From NCBI GenBank assembly GCA_009193035.1, contig SWDT01000275.1, positions 1-64,000 of the forward strand: DNA of 64,000 bases, given 5' to 3'. A model generated the notes under the pieces. The model saw nothing but the letters and a program-made list of their open reading frames with translations. It searched no databases and had not been told where the DNA came from. This document shows, piece by piece, positions 1-11,550 of the stretch (positions are counted from its first letter, which is position 1; each line of letters opens with the position of its first letter). The translations under genes were made by a program, and so were the position numbers. The stretch is from Halicephalobus mephisto (Eukaryota; Nematoda; Chromadorea; Rhabditida; Panagrolaimidae).

Positions 1-1440
1 TAAAGTACTGTAATTTTCAATTTTAAAAAAGTAACTTTTAAATTACCGTAATTTTCTCCAATCTAAAATGTTTAAAACTAAATTTAAAAAATAATAAATT
101 TTTAAATCACCGTAGTTTTTAATTTTCAGAAAGCAGAATTTTTAATTTTTTTAGTTTTAAAAATTTAAAAATTGAAATTACTGTAATTTTTAATTTTTTT
201 AATATTAAATTGAAAAAGTAAATTTTGAAATTATTTTAATTTAAAAAAAATAGAATTTTTAATTTCTTTAGTTTTAAAAATTCTAAAATTGAAATTACTG
301 TAATTTTTCGATTTTTAATACTTTTTTGAAAAAATAGAATTCTGGAAATCTTATTTGGAACAATTTCGTTCCGGAACCAGATCTGTTTTCAAAGAACTTA
401 GCCTTTGAACTTGAAATTTTTTTGGTCAAAGATGTTTCTGAAAATCCACTTTTTTCAGATATACTATAAACAGAAAAAAATTTAAAATTCCTACCGTAAT
501 CGAGATTTCGAAACTTAGTCTCGGAAAAGACCAGTCTTCTTTAAGTGTCATTTAAAATCATTTTACACTTTTTCATGAAAAAATTTTATTTTGAAAAATT
601 TATAAAAAAAATGAATAATTAATTATCTTCAGGAGAACCTCCCCCACACGCCTTCCGTGTCGAAAAAGTTTGTAAAAATTATTTTAGATTAACTTTCAGC
701 ACGGACTGGTCCGGTTGGATTTCTCCCAGTCAAGCCTGATTTATGGCCCCTGAGGCAAAAAATAAAATCCGACTTCACAGATGTCCACAATATCCTTCAG
801 ATCTCTTCTCGTGATTTTTCGAGTTTTGTTTTTCTTTTTGTCTTGAACTTAACCTTTAGTCCTGAATTTTAAACTTTTTTAAAAAAATTCAAAAATCTTC
901 AATAATTTAAAAAATTTTAATAATTTTAATTTTTTTAATTTTTTAATTTTATAATTTTAATAATTTTCATTTTTTTAATCTTTGGAATTTAATTTTTTTT
1001 AATTTTGCAATTTTTTAGATATTTTTGTTTTTAGTTTTTTAAATTAATTTGAGTTTGAGATTTTAAATTATAACTATAAAAATATGTAAGTACAAAATTT
1101 TAAAATTCAAGTTAAGGAACTTTAGGGTTGTGGGATTTCGTCTGAAAACCAGTGGTTTTTGGGGGTCTATTCCAGGGGCGGAGCTAGGACTTAAGCTGGA
1201 TTCTGAAAGATTTGAGGCTTTTCTCACGGTTCCTGGCTCATGAAATACGATTATCAGTGGTCAAAATGACTTATTGCTTTTTCGTGATAGTCTTTTTTGA
1301 TTTCCGGATTTGAAGAATATGGTATTTTCTTGGGTAGTTGAACAAATAATACGCGGGACCGTTACTGAAAAAGTTTAAATTCAAGTTAAAGATACTTCCG
1401 AAAGACATAATTTCAAATATTTTTGAGAAATCATTTTTCT

Positions 1441-1512
1441 TTTTGATAGTTTAGTGGTCAAAATGCGCGACTCTACGTAAAAGCCTCGAGTTCGATTCCT
1501 GGCTGTATCAGA
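1441..1512 (+). pseudogene. tRNA-like pol III fragment
   Basis: A perfect A-box-like sequence (TAGTTTAGTGG, 1447-1457) is followed 32 bp later by a B-box (AGTTCGATTCC, 1489-1499), the spacing of a tRNA gene. The acceptor and anticodon stems do not pair well, so this is a decayed tRNA or tRNA-derived repeat, not a working tRNA. Confidence 0.45.
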
Positions 1513-1551
1513 AAATTGTAATTTCCAACTTTTTTGAAATTTGGTTGTTTT

Positions 1552-1616
1552 TCTCAGTGATGCAGTAGTTTGAATTTTGGACTTTCGCTCGCGCCACCCA
1601 AGTTCGAATCCAGCCG
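1552..1616 (+). pseudogene. tRNA-like pol III fragment, degraded
   Basis: A second tRNA-like piece lies directly after the first. Its B-box AGTTCGAATCC at 1601-1611 is intact. The A-box region around 1558-1570 is degraded. No convincing cloverleaf can be drawn. Confidence 0.3.
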
Positions 1617-1699
1617 GAAATCCCTGACATCATTCTCGTGCGACATTCCGGTCATAAAAAAGACACATCCTATTAAAACATCCAGAATAACCGTGTTTT

Positions 1700-1861
1700 A
1701 TGCGAGATGAACTCTATGACGAGGATGATACTTTTTTTTCAGACGTTTCGAAATTGAAAAGGATTTGGTATCATTTATCGAGCCCTCTTCAGAAGTGCAT
1801 TGTTGCAAAAAACGGAGATGATGCCATTTGTCGACATTTAAATAAAAAAGAATTTTTATAA
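1700..1861 (+). CDS. Possible short ORF or terminal exon, unknown
   Basis: An ATG at 1700 opens 53 codons ending in TAA at 1859-1861. The protein begins with an acidic stretch (residues 3-8) followed by a basic and aromatic segment. A strong acceptor (eight T then CAG) lies inside it at about 1739, so the true feature may be a terminal exon starting there and keeping the same frame. It is not recognised as any family. The surrounding DNA is repeat-rich and non-coding. A chance ORF is quite possible; the mixed codon use is the only argument for it. Confidence 0.2.
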   Translation: MRDELYDEDDTFFSDVSKLKRIWYHLSSPLQKCIVAKNGDDAICRHLNKKEFL

Positions 1862-3150
1862 AACTATTATTGGGAATTTTCTACAAAGGGTGTGGACTTA
1901 AAAATGCATCAATTCAATTTAATTTTACGGCAAAAAGTAAGTTTTAATTAAAAATTTAATTCGAGTGTGTCCTTAAAGTTCCTCATTACCGTAAAGGTTG
2001 AGTATTTGTATTCTGGAAAGCGTGGTTTTATGTAAATTGCGTCATAATAACCAAAATAAACATTTATTCATTTTTTTAAAATATTAGAATGACCTAATCC
2101 TTAATTGAATTATCCAAAGCAGATGCGTTCTTTTACTTAAATATCAGAGAAACCTCTTATAAAAAGTAAAAAATTTTAAATGCAAATCATAAAGAATTTT
2201 TAAACTAAAAAGTATTAAAAATTTTATCTTTTTAAGTAAAAAGAATTAAAAAATTTATTTTTTTTAAATAAAAGAATTAAAAAATTTATTTTTTTTAAAT
2301 AAAAAGTATTAAAAAATTTATTTTTTTAAGTAAAAATATTTTAAAAATTTGATTTTTTTTAAAATAATAATTAAAAATTTATTTTTTTACTTTCATTTTA
2401 AAAAATTTAGACAAAAATAACTCGGAAAATTTTAAATTAAAAATGTTTTTAAAAGTTATTTTTAAATTTATTTTTTTAAATTACTTTTTAGTTGAAAAAA
2501 CTATTTTCAATTTTTTGTTTTGATAAATTTTATTTTTTTTAGAATGACGAAAAAGTTTTAATTTTTATATTCGAAATAAATTTTATTTTTTTAGAATTAC
2601 TTTTTTCGGGAATAAATGATGAAAATTTTTATTTTCGACCTAAGATTAATTTTAAATTTTTTATTATTTCGATGAATTAATTTTTTATGAATTAAATAAT
2701 AAAAAACAAAATTTTTCATTTGGAAGTTAAATTTTAATTTTTTAAATAAAAAATTTTTAAATTTAAAAAAATGAAAAATTTGAATATTTTTAAATTTAAA
2801 AATTATAAAATTTAAAAAAAAAGTAAAAAATCTTTAAATAAAAAATATAAAATTTTTTTAAATAAGAAGTTAAAAATTTTATTTTTTATAAAATTAATTC
2901 TAAATTTTTTATTTTTTAATAGGATTACTTTTTTGAATTAATAAATGAAAGATTTTATTTTATTTTTTTTTGTCATTTTTAAAAGTTATTTTTTCTGGAT
3001 TAATAAATGACAAATTTTATTTTTTTGATCTAGGATAAATTTTCTTTTTTGTCATCTTTGATAAAGCTACTTTTCCAGATTAAATGATGACAGATTTTGT
3101 TATTTTTCGAAGTAAATTTTTTATTTTTTGGATCTCTGTCAAGATCTATA

Positions 3151-3572
3151 CAGTGGTCGACATCAAAATTAAAAGGGAATTTTTACACAACTACTAGATG
3201 GACTTATCTGTATCAAACCTTGCGAGCAATTTGCAGATTTTTTTGGTTTTAAAATTTTTATATAAATATAATTGTCATTTGAGCTGCCTAAATGTTGCGA
3301 GCAATTTGCAGGTTTTTTTGGTTTTGAAATTTTTATATGAATATAATTTTCAAGTGAGCTGCCCAAACCTTGCGAGCAATTTGCAGGTTTTTTTGGTTTT
3401 GAAATTTTTATAAATGTTGACCTATCTGCCCCAAACCTTGCGAGCAATTTGTGATTTTTTTTGAAATTTTCATAAATCATAAATACAAAAATATCTGCCG
3501 ACTTGCCTAAACGTTGCAGGCAAGTTGCGAATTTTTATTTTGAACTTGATTTTGACGTCGACCTCTACACTG
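3151..3572. mobile_element. Tc1/mariner-like MITE with internal tandem repeats
   Basis: The left end starts CAGTGGTCGACATCAAAAT directly after a TA. The right end, read in reverse, starts CAGTGTAGAGGTCGACGTC, so the two ends are inverted repeats with a five-base difference. Starting in CAGTG beside a TA target is typical of Tc1/mariner elements. The 422 bp hold no transposase. Instead the interior is about five copies of a roughly 70 bp unit, each containing TTGCGAGCAATTTGCAGG. The right TA appears mutated to GA. The open frames across it are products of the repeat. Confidence 0.7.
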
Positions 3573-6500
3573 GAATTAATTTTTGATTATCCTTGATATA
3601 ATTACTTTCTCGGAAAAAAGGAAGAAGATTTTTCATGTTTTTAATTCAAAATAAAATTAAAATTTTTTGTGAATCAAGTTATAAAAAATTTCCAGACCTA
3701 GAGATAATTTTCAATTTTTTAATTTTTAAATAAAATAAAATTTTATTTTTAAAATTATTTTTTAATTAATTTTTAATTTTTAAAATTTATTTTTATTCAA
3801 AATTAATTTTTAATTTTTAAAATTTGTTTTTTCTTAAATTTATTTTTAATTTTTTAAATTTATTTTTTTTTAAAATTTGTTTTTTTTAAAATTTACTTTT
3901 TCCCTGATTAAAAACTAGAAATTTTTCGTTTTTAGACCTAGGATTAATTTTGGATTTTCGATTGTCTTTGATAAAGTTGCTTTCGTGGATTCAGTGATGC
4001 TAAAATACAAGACAAGAATGCCCGATGAACCTTGATACGTGACTCGCCACCGCTAAAGGCATTTAGTGGGATTCTTAAATTGGAAACCTTCGAAAGGTCA
4101 AAGCTTGTTTAACAAAATGTCTGGCCTTTTGTCCTCCAGAATACAAATTCGAAAATTAATGATAAACTTTTTTGACTTTTATACGGTCTTCTACGTTCCG
4201 TTTTGCAAAGTTGAGGATCACAGTTCGAGGCCGAACTTTGAGTTTTTCGTACTAAAACGTAACTTGTGAGTCGTCTTTGAATAAAAGAATCTAAGTTTCA
4301 GTTATCAATTTAGATGAAACAGATCTTCGAAATAGAAAAATTCACAGATGTCTCTTAGCACGAAAAAGTCTAATTTCGACTTTGAACCTTGAGTTCCAAT
4401 TTCGATAAAACAAAACACTGTGCTGTTTTACAAAATTGGAGGTCGAACATTGAGATTTTTTACGTTATAGCTTTTATAGGTTTTTTATTTCGAAAACTTG
4501 TTTTCTATCTTATGTAAATTCATAATTAGAACCTGGTACTTGGATATTCTGAATCCAAACATGATTCATAAGTTGAATTTCAACATAAAAATTCAAATTT
4601 CGATCTCGAACTTTGACAGTCAACTTTGATAATCCGCAGCATTGTGTTTTCTATTATGAAAGTTGACGGTCACAGTTTGAAATCAAAATCCGGGTTTTTC
4701 GTGCTGAGACAAGAAGTCATGTTTGGGTTCCAAAACCCCAAGTGCTAATTATAAATTCAGATTAGATTTTTGTAGTATTAAAAAGTTCTCGTTATATGAA
4801 GGAGAAAAGTACAGATTTTTAATTTCGAACTACGGCTGTCAACTTCGGTAAAAAGGAGAGTCGGTGTTTTTAGTGAAAGAAATGTGAATTTCCGACCAGG
4901 AACCGAACCCGGGCTTGAGAATGACAGTCACGCGCGTTGACCGCTGCACTACCGGAGAAACTTCCCTTTTCTTAAATCAACTTTTTTCAACATTCAATTC
5001 CGTGTTCTAATTTACCGTAATTCGTATTTGAAATTCAAACTTTTCGTACTAAAACACAACCTGCGAATTATGTTTTGACTCTCAAATTCCAAATAAGTTC
5101 TAACTATCAAATTAGGTAACTTTGAAATAAAAAAAACTTGGATATTGTCTCAACGCGAAAAGTCCAAATTTAGGTCATTAATTGTGATAAAAATGGAGCT
5201 CAGAAAAAATTTATTTTTGTGGGTGGATTTCTATTTTTTAATTTGCATTCTTATGTACTCTAATGTAATTCCGTAGAAACTTATTCCGTTTTAGTTCTGA
5301 TGTCACCCGGACTCCTCCCCACTCTGATACGGTGGCCTTAACCGGTCACTCCATTTGGCAAAAAAACACTTTTTAATTCATGCTCAATTAGTTATCGTTT
5401 TTGGTTCCTTTTTGCGTGGTTTCATCCGTTTTCTCATCCACTCCTATTTTCCAAAATTCTATAAAAATCTTAAAGTTTATAATTTCAATTGTTTTGAAAG
5501 TTAAAAATACTATATAAATTAAAAACATTCTAAAAATTAAAATTTTTTAAAATAAAAATGTTCTAAAAATTATGATTTTTTTAAAATTAAAAATATTTTA
5601 ATAATTAACATTTTTTAAAATTAAAAATGTTCTAAAAATTAAAAATGTTCTAAAAATTAAAATTAATTTTTAAACTTAAATGTGAATCAATTTCAACAGA
5701 GATTCAGATTTGTCATTTTTCATAAATTTTGTTTTTTCTGCGGGAATTTAAAAATTATTTTTTAAATTTTAATTGTTTTATTATTAACAAAATTAAAAAT
5801 TAAGAATTAAAATTATTATGAAATTTTTGAATTTTTAAAAAGAAAAATATGATTTCGTAATGACTGGCCAGATTTGCCATTTTTTACTTTTTCGTGAAAT
5901 TTTCTTTTTTTGCGCGGGAAATTTAAAAATTCTTATACTTTTGTAAAAATAATTTTTTTACGAAATTACTTTCTAGGAAAATTTTTAGGATTTAAAAAAA
6001 GTAAAAATAATACAAATCGGTTTCAAAAATGATTTTCTCAGAATTACCGTTTTTTCCATTTCTCTCAATTTTTACGCGGGAATTTAAAAATTTCAAAGAA
6101 ATTGATAAAAGATTTTTTAAATTTTAATAATTTAAAAAAAATTAAGAAATTAAAAAAAATTAAATAATTTTAAAAAAATTAAGAAATTTTAAAAATTAAA
6201 TGATTTTAAAAAAATTTAAAAATTTTTGTTTAATTTTAATTATTTTAAAAAAATTTAAAAATTTTGTTTGATTTTAATTATTTTAAAAAAATTTGTTTAA
6301 TTTTAATATTTTTTAAATTAAAAATTTTTGTTTAATTTTGATATTTTTAAGAAGATAAATAATTTCTTTTTTAATTTTAATACTTTTGAAATTAAAAATA
6401 GATTTATTGAAATTTCTTATTTTTTGGAAGCCACGGGCATCGGATTCGAAATCTTTCACACGCTGGCATGCTTTACCGAGCTTTCTTGTTCTCATGATGG

Positions 6501-8003
6501 AAGATACAATGCGAAAGTTTTTTTATACGTCAGCAACGACGTAACCACGAACTCGGTATGTAGATTTCCTCCTAAAACATGCCCAATTTAAAAAAAAGAA
6601 TAAAATATAATCTGAATTTTTTTTGTCAAAGATATTTGAAAATTTGGTTGTAAACTCCTTCAATTTCCGGCGTTCAAGAGTTCAAAAATCTATGTTTTTA
6701 TAAAATTTTATTTTTGTAAATAAATGAAAAATTTTTTTGAAATTTTGAATTTTTTAAAATTTTTGAATTTCCCGCAAGTAGAGCGAGTGGAGGAAAAGTG
6801 GAAAAAATGGTAAACTTACAGTCATGGTCGAAATCGACTCGCGTTTTTTATTTTTTTAAATCCTAAAATTTCTCAAAAATCCAAAACTTTGTATTTAAAC
6901 AATTTCGTAATAATTTTTATAATGACAAATATTGAATTTTATAATTGTTTTTTGAATTTCCCGCGCAAAAGGCGAGTAAGTTTTATAAAACGGAAAAAAT
7001 GGTAAAGTTACCAAATCACTCCCCAAATCGACTCGCTCTGTCTTCACTCGCATGTTTTTCACGCGCTTTTTTAACAATCCTAAAATTTTCTAAAAAATTA
7101 AAAATAAATTTTAAAAATAATTTTGTAAAAAATAAATTTTTTAAAACAATTTTGTAAAAAATAAATTTTTTAAAATAACTTTGTAAAAAATAAATTTTTT
7201 AAAACAATTTTGTGAAAAATTCTTTTTTTAAATAACTTTGTAAAAAATTAATTTTTTAAAATAACTTTGTAAAAAATTAATTTTTTAAATAACTTTGTGA
7301 AAAATTAACTTTTTAAATAACTTTGTGAAAAATTAATTTTTATAAAAATATGAAAATTTTCAAATTAAAAAAATGACTTTAATTTTCCGTAAAAATAAGA
7401 AAAATAGTAAATCTAACATCATATTACGAAATCGATTGCTTAAATAATTTAAAAAATAATTTAATAAAAAATTTATTTTTAAATTAAATTTTCGAAATCC
7501 CGTGTAAAAAAAACGAGATGTTTATTAAAAAAGTAAATCTGACAATTATTGCGAAATTGAATTTTTTATTTTTTAAAATTGTAAAAATTTAAAAAAATAA
7601 TTTAATAAAAAATTTATTTTTAAATTAAATTTTCGAAATCGCACACAAAAAACGAGATGTTTAAAAAAGGTAAATCTGGCAATTATTGCGAAATTGAATT
7701 TTTTATTTTTTTAAAATTGTAAAAATTTAAAAAGTTATTTAATGAAAAATTTATTTTTTTATTTTTTTAAAATTGTAAAAATTTAAAAAGTTATTTAATG
7801 AAAAATTTATTTTTTTATTTTTATAAAAGTATGATTTTCTGAAGCATTTTAGTATTTTCAAAATTCTTGTCGGTCGATTATTTTACTTTTTCAAACATGT
7901 ACAACTAGCAACCGTCCAGAATACGGGATTAATTAAAAAATCTTTTACTTTAAGTACCATTTTAGCTGTGCTCAAACTAAATATATTCTATAATTTGTTT
8001 ACC
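3573..8003. repeat. Repeat-rich spacer upstream of the IL-17 gene
   Basis: No supported gene. 4050-5200 holds copies of a dispersed family whose motif reads roughly 'gaactttgagtttttcgtactaaaac'; 4440-4600 is nearly the same as 30820-31110. 5700-7070 and 7490-7700 hold pieces of another family (GAATTCCCGCGCAAA ... AATGGCAAATCTGGCAA ... GACTCGCGC). 7080-7350 is a roughly 28 bp tandem array (AATAACTTTGTAAAAAATTA). The open frames at 4066 and 6328 fall inside repeat or tRNA-like sequence. Confidence 0.6.
4888..4962 (-). pseudogene. tRNA-like pol III fragment
   Basis: On the minus strand a perfect A-box (TAGTGCAGCGG, plus 4941-4951) precedes a perfect B-box (GGTTCGGTTCC, plus 4899-4910) at tRNA spacing. 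The acceptor stem pairs only in part. It resembles the element at 43085-43145 and is probably one member of a tRNA-derived dispersed family. Confidence 0.5.
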
Positions 8004-10223
8004 ATGCTATACATAGACCCTCAGGTGAGGACACACTCGGATTACTGTAAAAAAATATTTTAAATAATAAAATTGCAGATACTGGTATCTTCGATTCAAA
8101 CATATGTGCCGGTGATTCTGCTCATTGTGAATTTTTTCGGATCAGTACAATGTCGTCAGAAACGTTCAGATTCGTTTGAATTAAGGGAGGAATGTTTTCA
8201 TCGATATGCAAACATGGATCATCATCAGAGTTTCTCTGAATATCTTCATCGAAAAAATACTTCACATTATTCGCCAATTATACCGTCTTATCATCAGGCA
8301 TTGTTGAAGCTCCAGATAGAAGGCCTGAGGCATGGCGAACAAGTCACCTCAGGCGCTTCATCCTGTAACACTCGAAAAATGAGTGTTATCAGTTCCGAAA
8401 CCCCGCTTCGGGAGCGGGCACTCTGTAAATTCGAATACATTTTGAACTACAATCCAAAGGTGAGACAGCTACATGACCCGTGATTTTCAAATACTTATTT
8501 ATAACTTGGTGTATTGTACGGTAATAAGGAAGTACTTTAGATTGTTAAAATCCTCTCAGAGGAATCTAGGATATAAGTCACTAAAGTTCCTTGCATACTG
8601 TAGAACTCAGAAATTATGACAAAAAAGTCGAAATTCTGTTAAGATAAATTTCAAACATAGTTTCTGAATTATACAGTATACAGAAGTTTTTAATAGTTTA
8701 GAATCTTCTTGAAGGAATCTAGGATATAAGTCACTAAAGTTCCTTGTATACTGTAGAATTCAGAAATTATGACAAAAAAGTCGAAATTCTGTGAAGATAA
8801 ATTTCAAAATTTCAAACATAGTTTCTGAATTATACAGTATACAAAAGTCCTTAACAGTTTAGAATCTTCTTGAAGGAATCTAGGATATAAGTCACTAAAG
8901 TTCCTTGGATACTGTAGAATTCAGAAATTATGGCGAAAATTAAATTGGGCATTTTTTGAGAAGAAAAAAATCTGTGTTTTGTAGTGATTTTTGAATTCTA
9001 CAGTATACAGAACTCTCTCACAATTTAAGTTCTAGACCTTTTTGAAAATAACCCGAGTTATGAGAGAGGCTTGTGTACTGTGTAGTTCACAAATTATGAC
9101 GAAAAATTCAATTTCTATAAAACTTGTGAAACTTTCAATTTGTCGTCATCATTTGTGAAATATACAGTACACAGAAGTCTCTAAAAACTTAAACTCCGGA
9201 GTCTTATGAACGCAACCTAAATTGTGAGAATTCTGTGTACTGTAGGATTCAGAAGTTGTGTTAGAAAATTCGAAGTTTATTTTTATAAAAATTGTAAAAT
9301 TTCGAATTTTCTGACACAGCTTCTGAATCCTACAGTATATAAAAGTCTTTCAAAACTTAAATTCTAGATCTCCCTGTAAGTAAATTAAGTTGTTAGTGAC
9401 TTCTGTGTACCGTAGGATTCAGAAGTTGTGTTAGAAAATTCAAAGTTTATGAAAACTATAAAATTTCAAATTTTTTGACACAGCTTCTAAATCCTACAGT
9501 ACACAAAAGTCGCTAATAACATACTGTAGGTCTGCTTGAACATGATATAAATTATAACAGAGTTCTGTGTACTGTAGGATTCAGAAGTTGTGTCGGAAAA
9601 TTTGAAATTTTCTTTCCAAAAATCATGAAATTTCAAATTTTCTGACACAACTTCTGAATCCTACAGTACACAGAAAACTCTGATTATTTAAACTCTAAAT
9701 CCTCCTAGCAGTATCCGGACAGCCTATAATGCTTCCTTATTGCTGTGTATGAACCAAGTTGTACTTAATAGTTCTCAATTATCCACCATATTGCATAAGT
9801 TATTACGGAGGATTTGCAGAGAATACCAGCCGCTTTGACGGAGGTAAAATGTTCCTGTCCGAGACCGTCGACAAGACTAGTCGGGAAACGTATCTTCGAG
9901 TGCGAGCCCCTAAGGTACCAAGTACGAGTCCTCCTGTTCGACGACGAATGCCACACGTATTCCGAACACGTGGAGACGATTGCACTTGCCTGTATCCCTG
10001 TCGTTCAGGTAAGGAACAGTCCAAAACGTGTTAAAACTTATTTTGTGTCCCGAAATTCTCTACCGTATTCTGCTAGGATTTTTCATCTAAACCCTCAGAA
10101 TTTATATTTGTTTCTGAGTGATATTGATTAGTTACTGTTTCAAAATTACAGTTTCAGGCAAACGTGAACACGGATGGTGATGCAGATGTCATGATCCCAA
10201 TCAAGGCTGAAATCCCGACATAG
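8004..10223 (+). CDS. Interleukin-17 family cytokine (nematode ILC-17-like)
   Basis: Predicted secreted cytokine of 218 residues in four exons: 8004-8024, 8079-8459, 9820-10008, 10158-10223, all phase 0 and joined at GT-AG sites. Residues 8-32 are hydrophobic (signal peptide), with a furin-like RQKR at 33-36. The C-terminal half carries the IL-17 fold signature: [14 protein letters not shown] (132-145) matches the DPNRYPxxxxxAxC block of vertebrate IL-17, followed by Cys at 147, 162, 178 and 192 in the matching beta-strands. Cys123 may pair with one of these. Known of the family: IL-17 ligands signal through IL-17 receptors, and in C. elegans ILC-17.1 modulates neural circuits. Intron 2 is 1.36 kb and consists mainly of a foldback element; a second copy begins 100 bp after the stop. 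The first exon encodes only seven residues, so the start is the least certain part. Confidence 0.85.
8497..9780. mobile_element. Foldback element 1, nested palindromes in IL-17 intron 2
   Basis: The ends are inverted repeats containing AACTTGGT and AATAAGGAAG. Between them lie at least four hairpins built from ACTGTAGGATTCAGAAGTTG and its reverse complement, with short A/T loops. No coding capacity. It fills nearly the whole intron between the pro-segment exon and the cysteine-knot exon. The outer ends match those of the element at 10324-10793. Confidence 0.7.
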
Positions 10224-10323
10224 CTGATTCTTCTTGCCATATCGCTTTGCCTAGCAAGTGATAATTGGATCTCGCAAATATCTAATTTTTCGATCTCTTC
10301 TATTACAGTATGATTCAAAATTT

Positions 10324-10793
10324 CGAAATTATTAAATGTAACTTGGTTCATTATACAGTAGTAAAGAATTACTGTAGACTAGTGAAGGACCTAAGAGGAA
10401 ATCTACAGTATGTTATTAGCGACTTTTGTATACTGTAGGATTCAGAAGTTGTTTGAAAATTCGATTTTTTTTTCACGAAAAATGAAAGTTTATACTTTAA
10501 GAAATTGGAATTTTTGACACAACTCCTGAATCCTACAGTATGCAGAAATGCCGAATAACTCATACTGTAGACCTTATTGAAGAAAGTCTAAATTGTCAGA
10601 GACTGTTGTGTACTGTAAAATCCAGAAGTTATGTTTGAAAACTTTCGAATTTTCCGACATAACTTCTGAATCTTACAGTATACAGAAGTCTCTCATAATT
10701 CAACCTCTAGACCCCCTCTAACACCTTCCATCAATCTACAGTACTTTCTTACTACTGTATAATGAACCAAGTTGCACTTAATAATTTTAAAAT
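10324..10793. mobile_element. Foldback element 2, same family, just 3' of IL-17
   Basis: Long inverted ends (10324-10375 and 10742-10793) match almost base for base and share AACTTGGTTCATTATACAG. The interior holds two hairpins of the same CTGTAGGATTCAGAAGTTG unit seen in element 1. The intact ends suggest it is younger than element 1. The ORF at 10369 is within it. Confidence 0.75.
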
Positions 10794-11020
10794 TCGCGGT
10801 CATACTGTAGAATCCTCCGTTGATTTTTCACTTTTTTGTGCTTATCTTTTGGAATTTAAAATCCAAAAAATTATTAATCCTTCCATACACTGAATTTTCA
10901 GTTTATTATACATCATTTATCGACACGCTTGCCGAAAAAAAATTTTCTTGTGTCTTGTAAAAATCCAAAAGATAATGCAAAAAATACATTTTAAAATTTT
11001 TATTCAACTTTGATTTCTAG

Positions 11021-11550
11021 TTGAATTATTAAGACGCATTTTAGGTAACTTTGGACTTTTTCTGGCGTAGAAATTTAGAAGTTTTTAAATTTGAGAAAAA
11101 AATATGTAAGAGGGTAATAGAGTTCGTAGATTCTGAAGTCAGAATTGCAAGTAATTTTTCAGAATCCCGAGATTCAGAATCCGATGTTAGAATTGAAGGT
11201 TAGTCTTCAGAATTTCGAGATTCTGAATCTAACATTAGGATTGGAAATTTGTCTTCAGAATCGGAGATTAGTTTTCGAAATTTTGAGATTCTGAATCTAA
11301 TGTCAGAATTGAAGGTTTTCAGAATTCCAGGATTCTGAATCTAATGTCAGAATCGGAGATTAGTTTCCAGAATTCTAAGATTCTGAACCTGACATTAGAA
11401 TTAAAAACTAGTCTTCAGAATCCCGAGATTCTGAACTTCCAAACCCTATTACTCTCTTCTACATACTTTTTACTCAAATTTACAAACTTCCAAAATTCTG
11501 CATCGGAAAAAGTCCAAAATTATCTAAAATGCGTCTTAATTTTTTTCTTC
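11021..11550. mobile_element. Foldback element 3, different family
   Basis: Inverted ends of about 100 bp: 11021-11125 and 11445-11550, both containing AAGACGCATTTTAGRTAA and TTTGGACTTTTTC. The interior (11130-11440) alternates short palindromic units around CAGAATCCCGAGATTCTGAA, so it is self-complementary at two scales. No transposase. The 90-codon frame at 11344 is an artefact of the repeat. Confidence 0.7.

Larger units (their letters stand above)
1..3150. other. AT-rich gene-poor stretch with two weak coding scraps
   Basis: Mostly A/T homopolymer-like sequence, with a roughly 35 bp tandem pattern at 2200-2360. Two islands have protein-like composition. At 632, a TTATCTTCAG acceptor opens a frame that, if a 32 bp GTTTGT...TTTCAG intron is removed, runs to a stop near 869. 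At 1700-1861 there is a 53-codon ATG frame rich in Asp/Glu at its start. Neither is recognised as a known protein. They could be terminal exons of a gene lying to the left, or chance. Confidence 0.2.

Noticed and set aside
5285..5370. Possible further tRNA-like element on the minus strand (AGTGACCGGTTAAGGC)
   Set aside because: The A-box is only partial and no B-box is present at tRNA spacing.
6313..6591. 87-codon plus-strand frame with a membrane-like segment
   Set aside because: The reverse strand shows tRNA-like A and B boxes over the same bases, the acceptor on the left is poor (GGAAG), and no partner exon is found.
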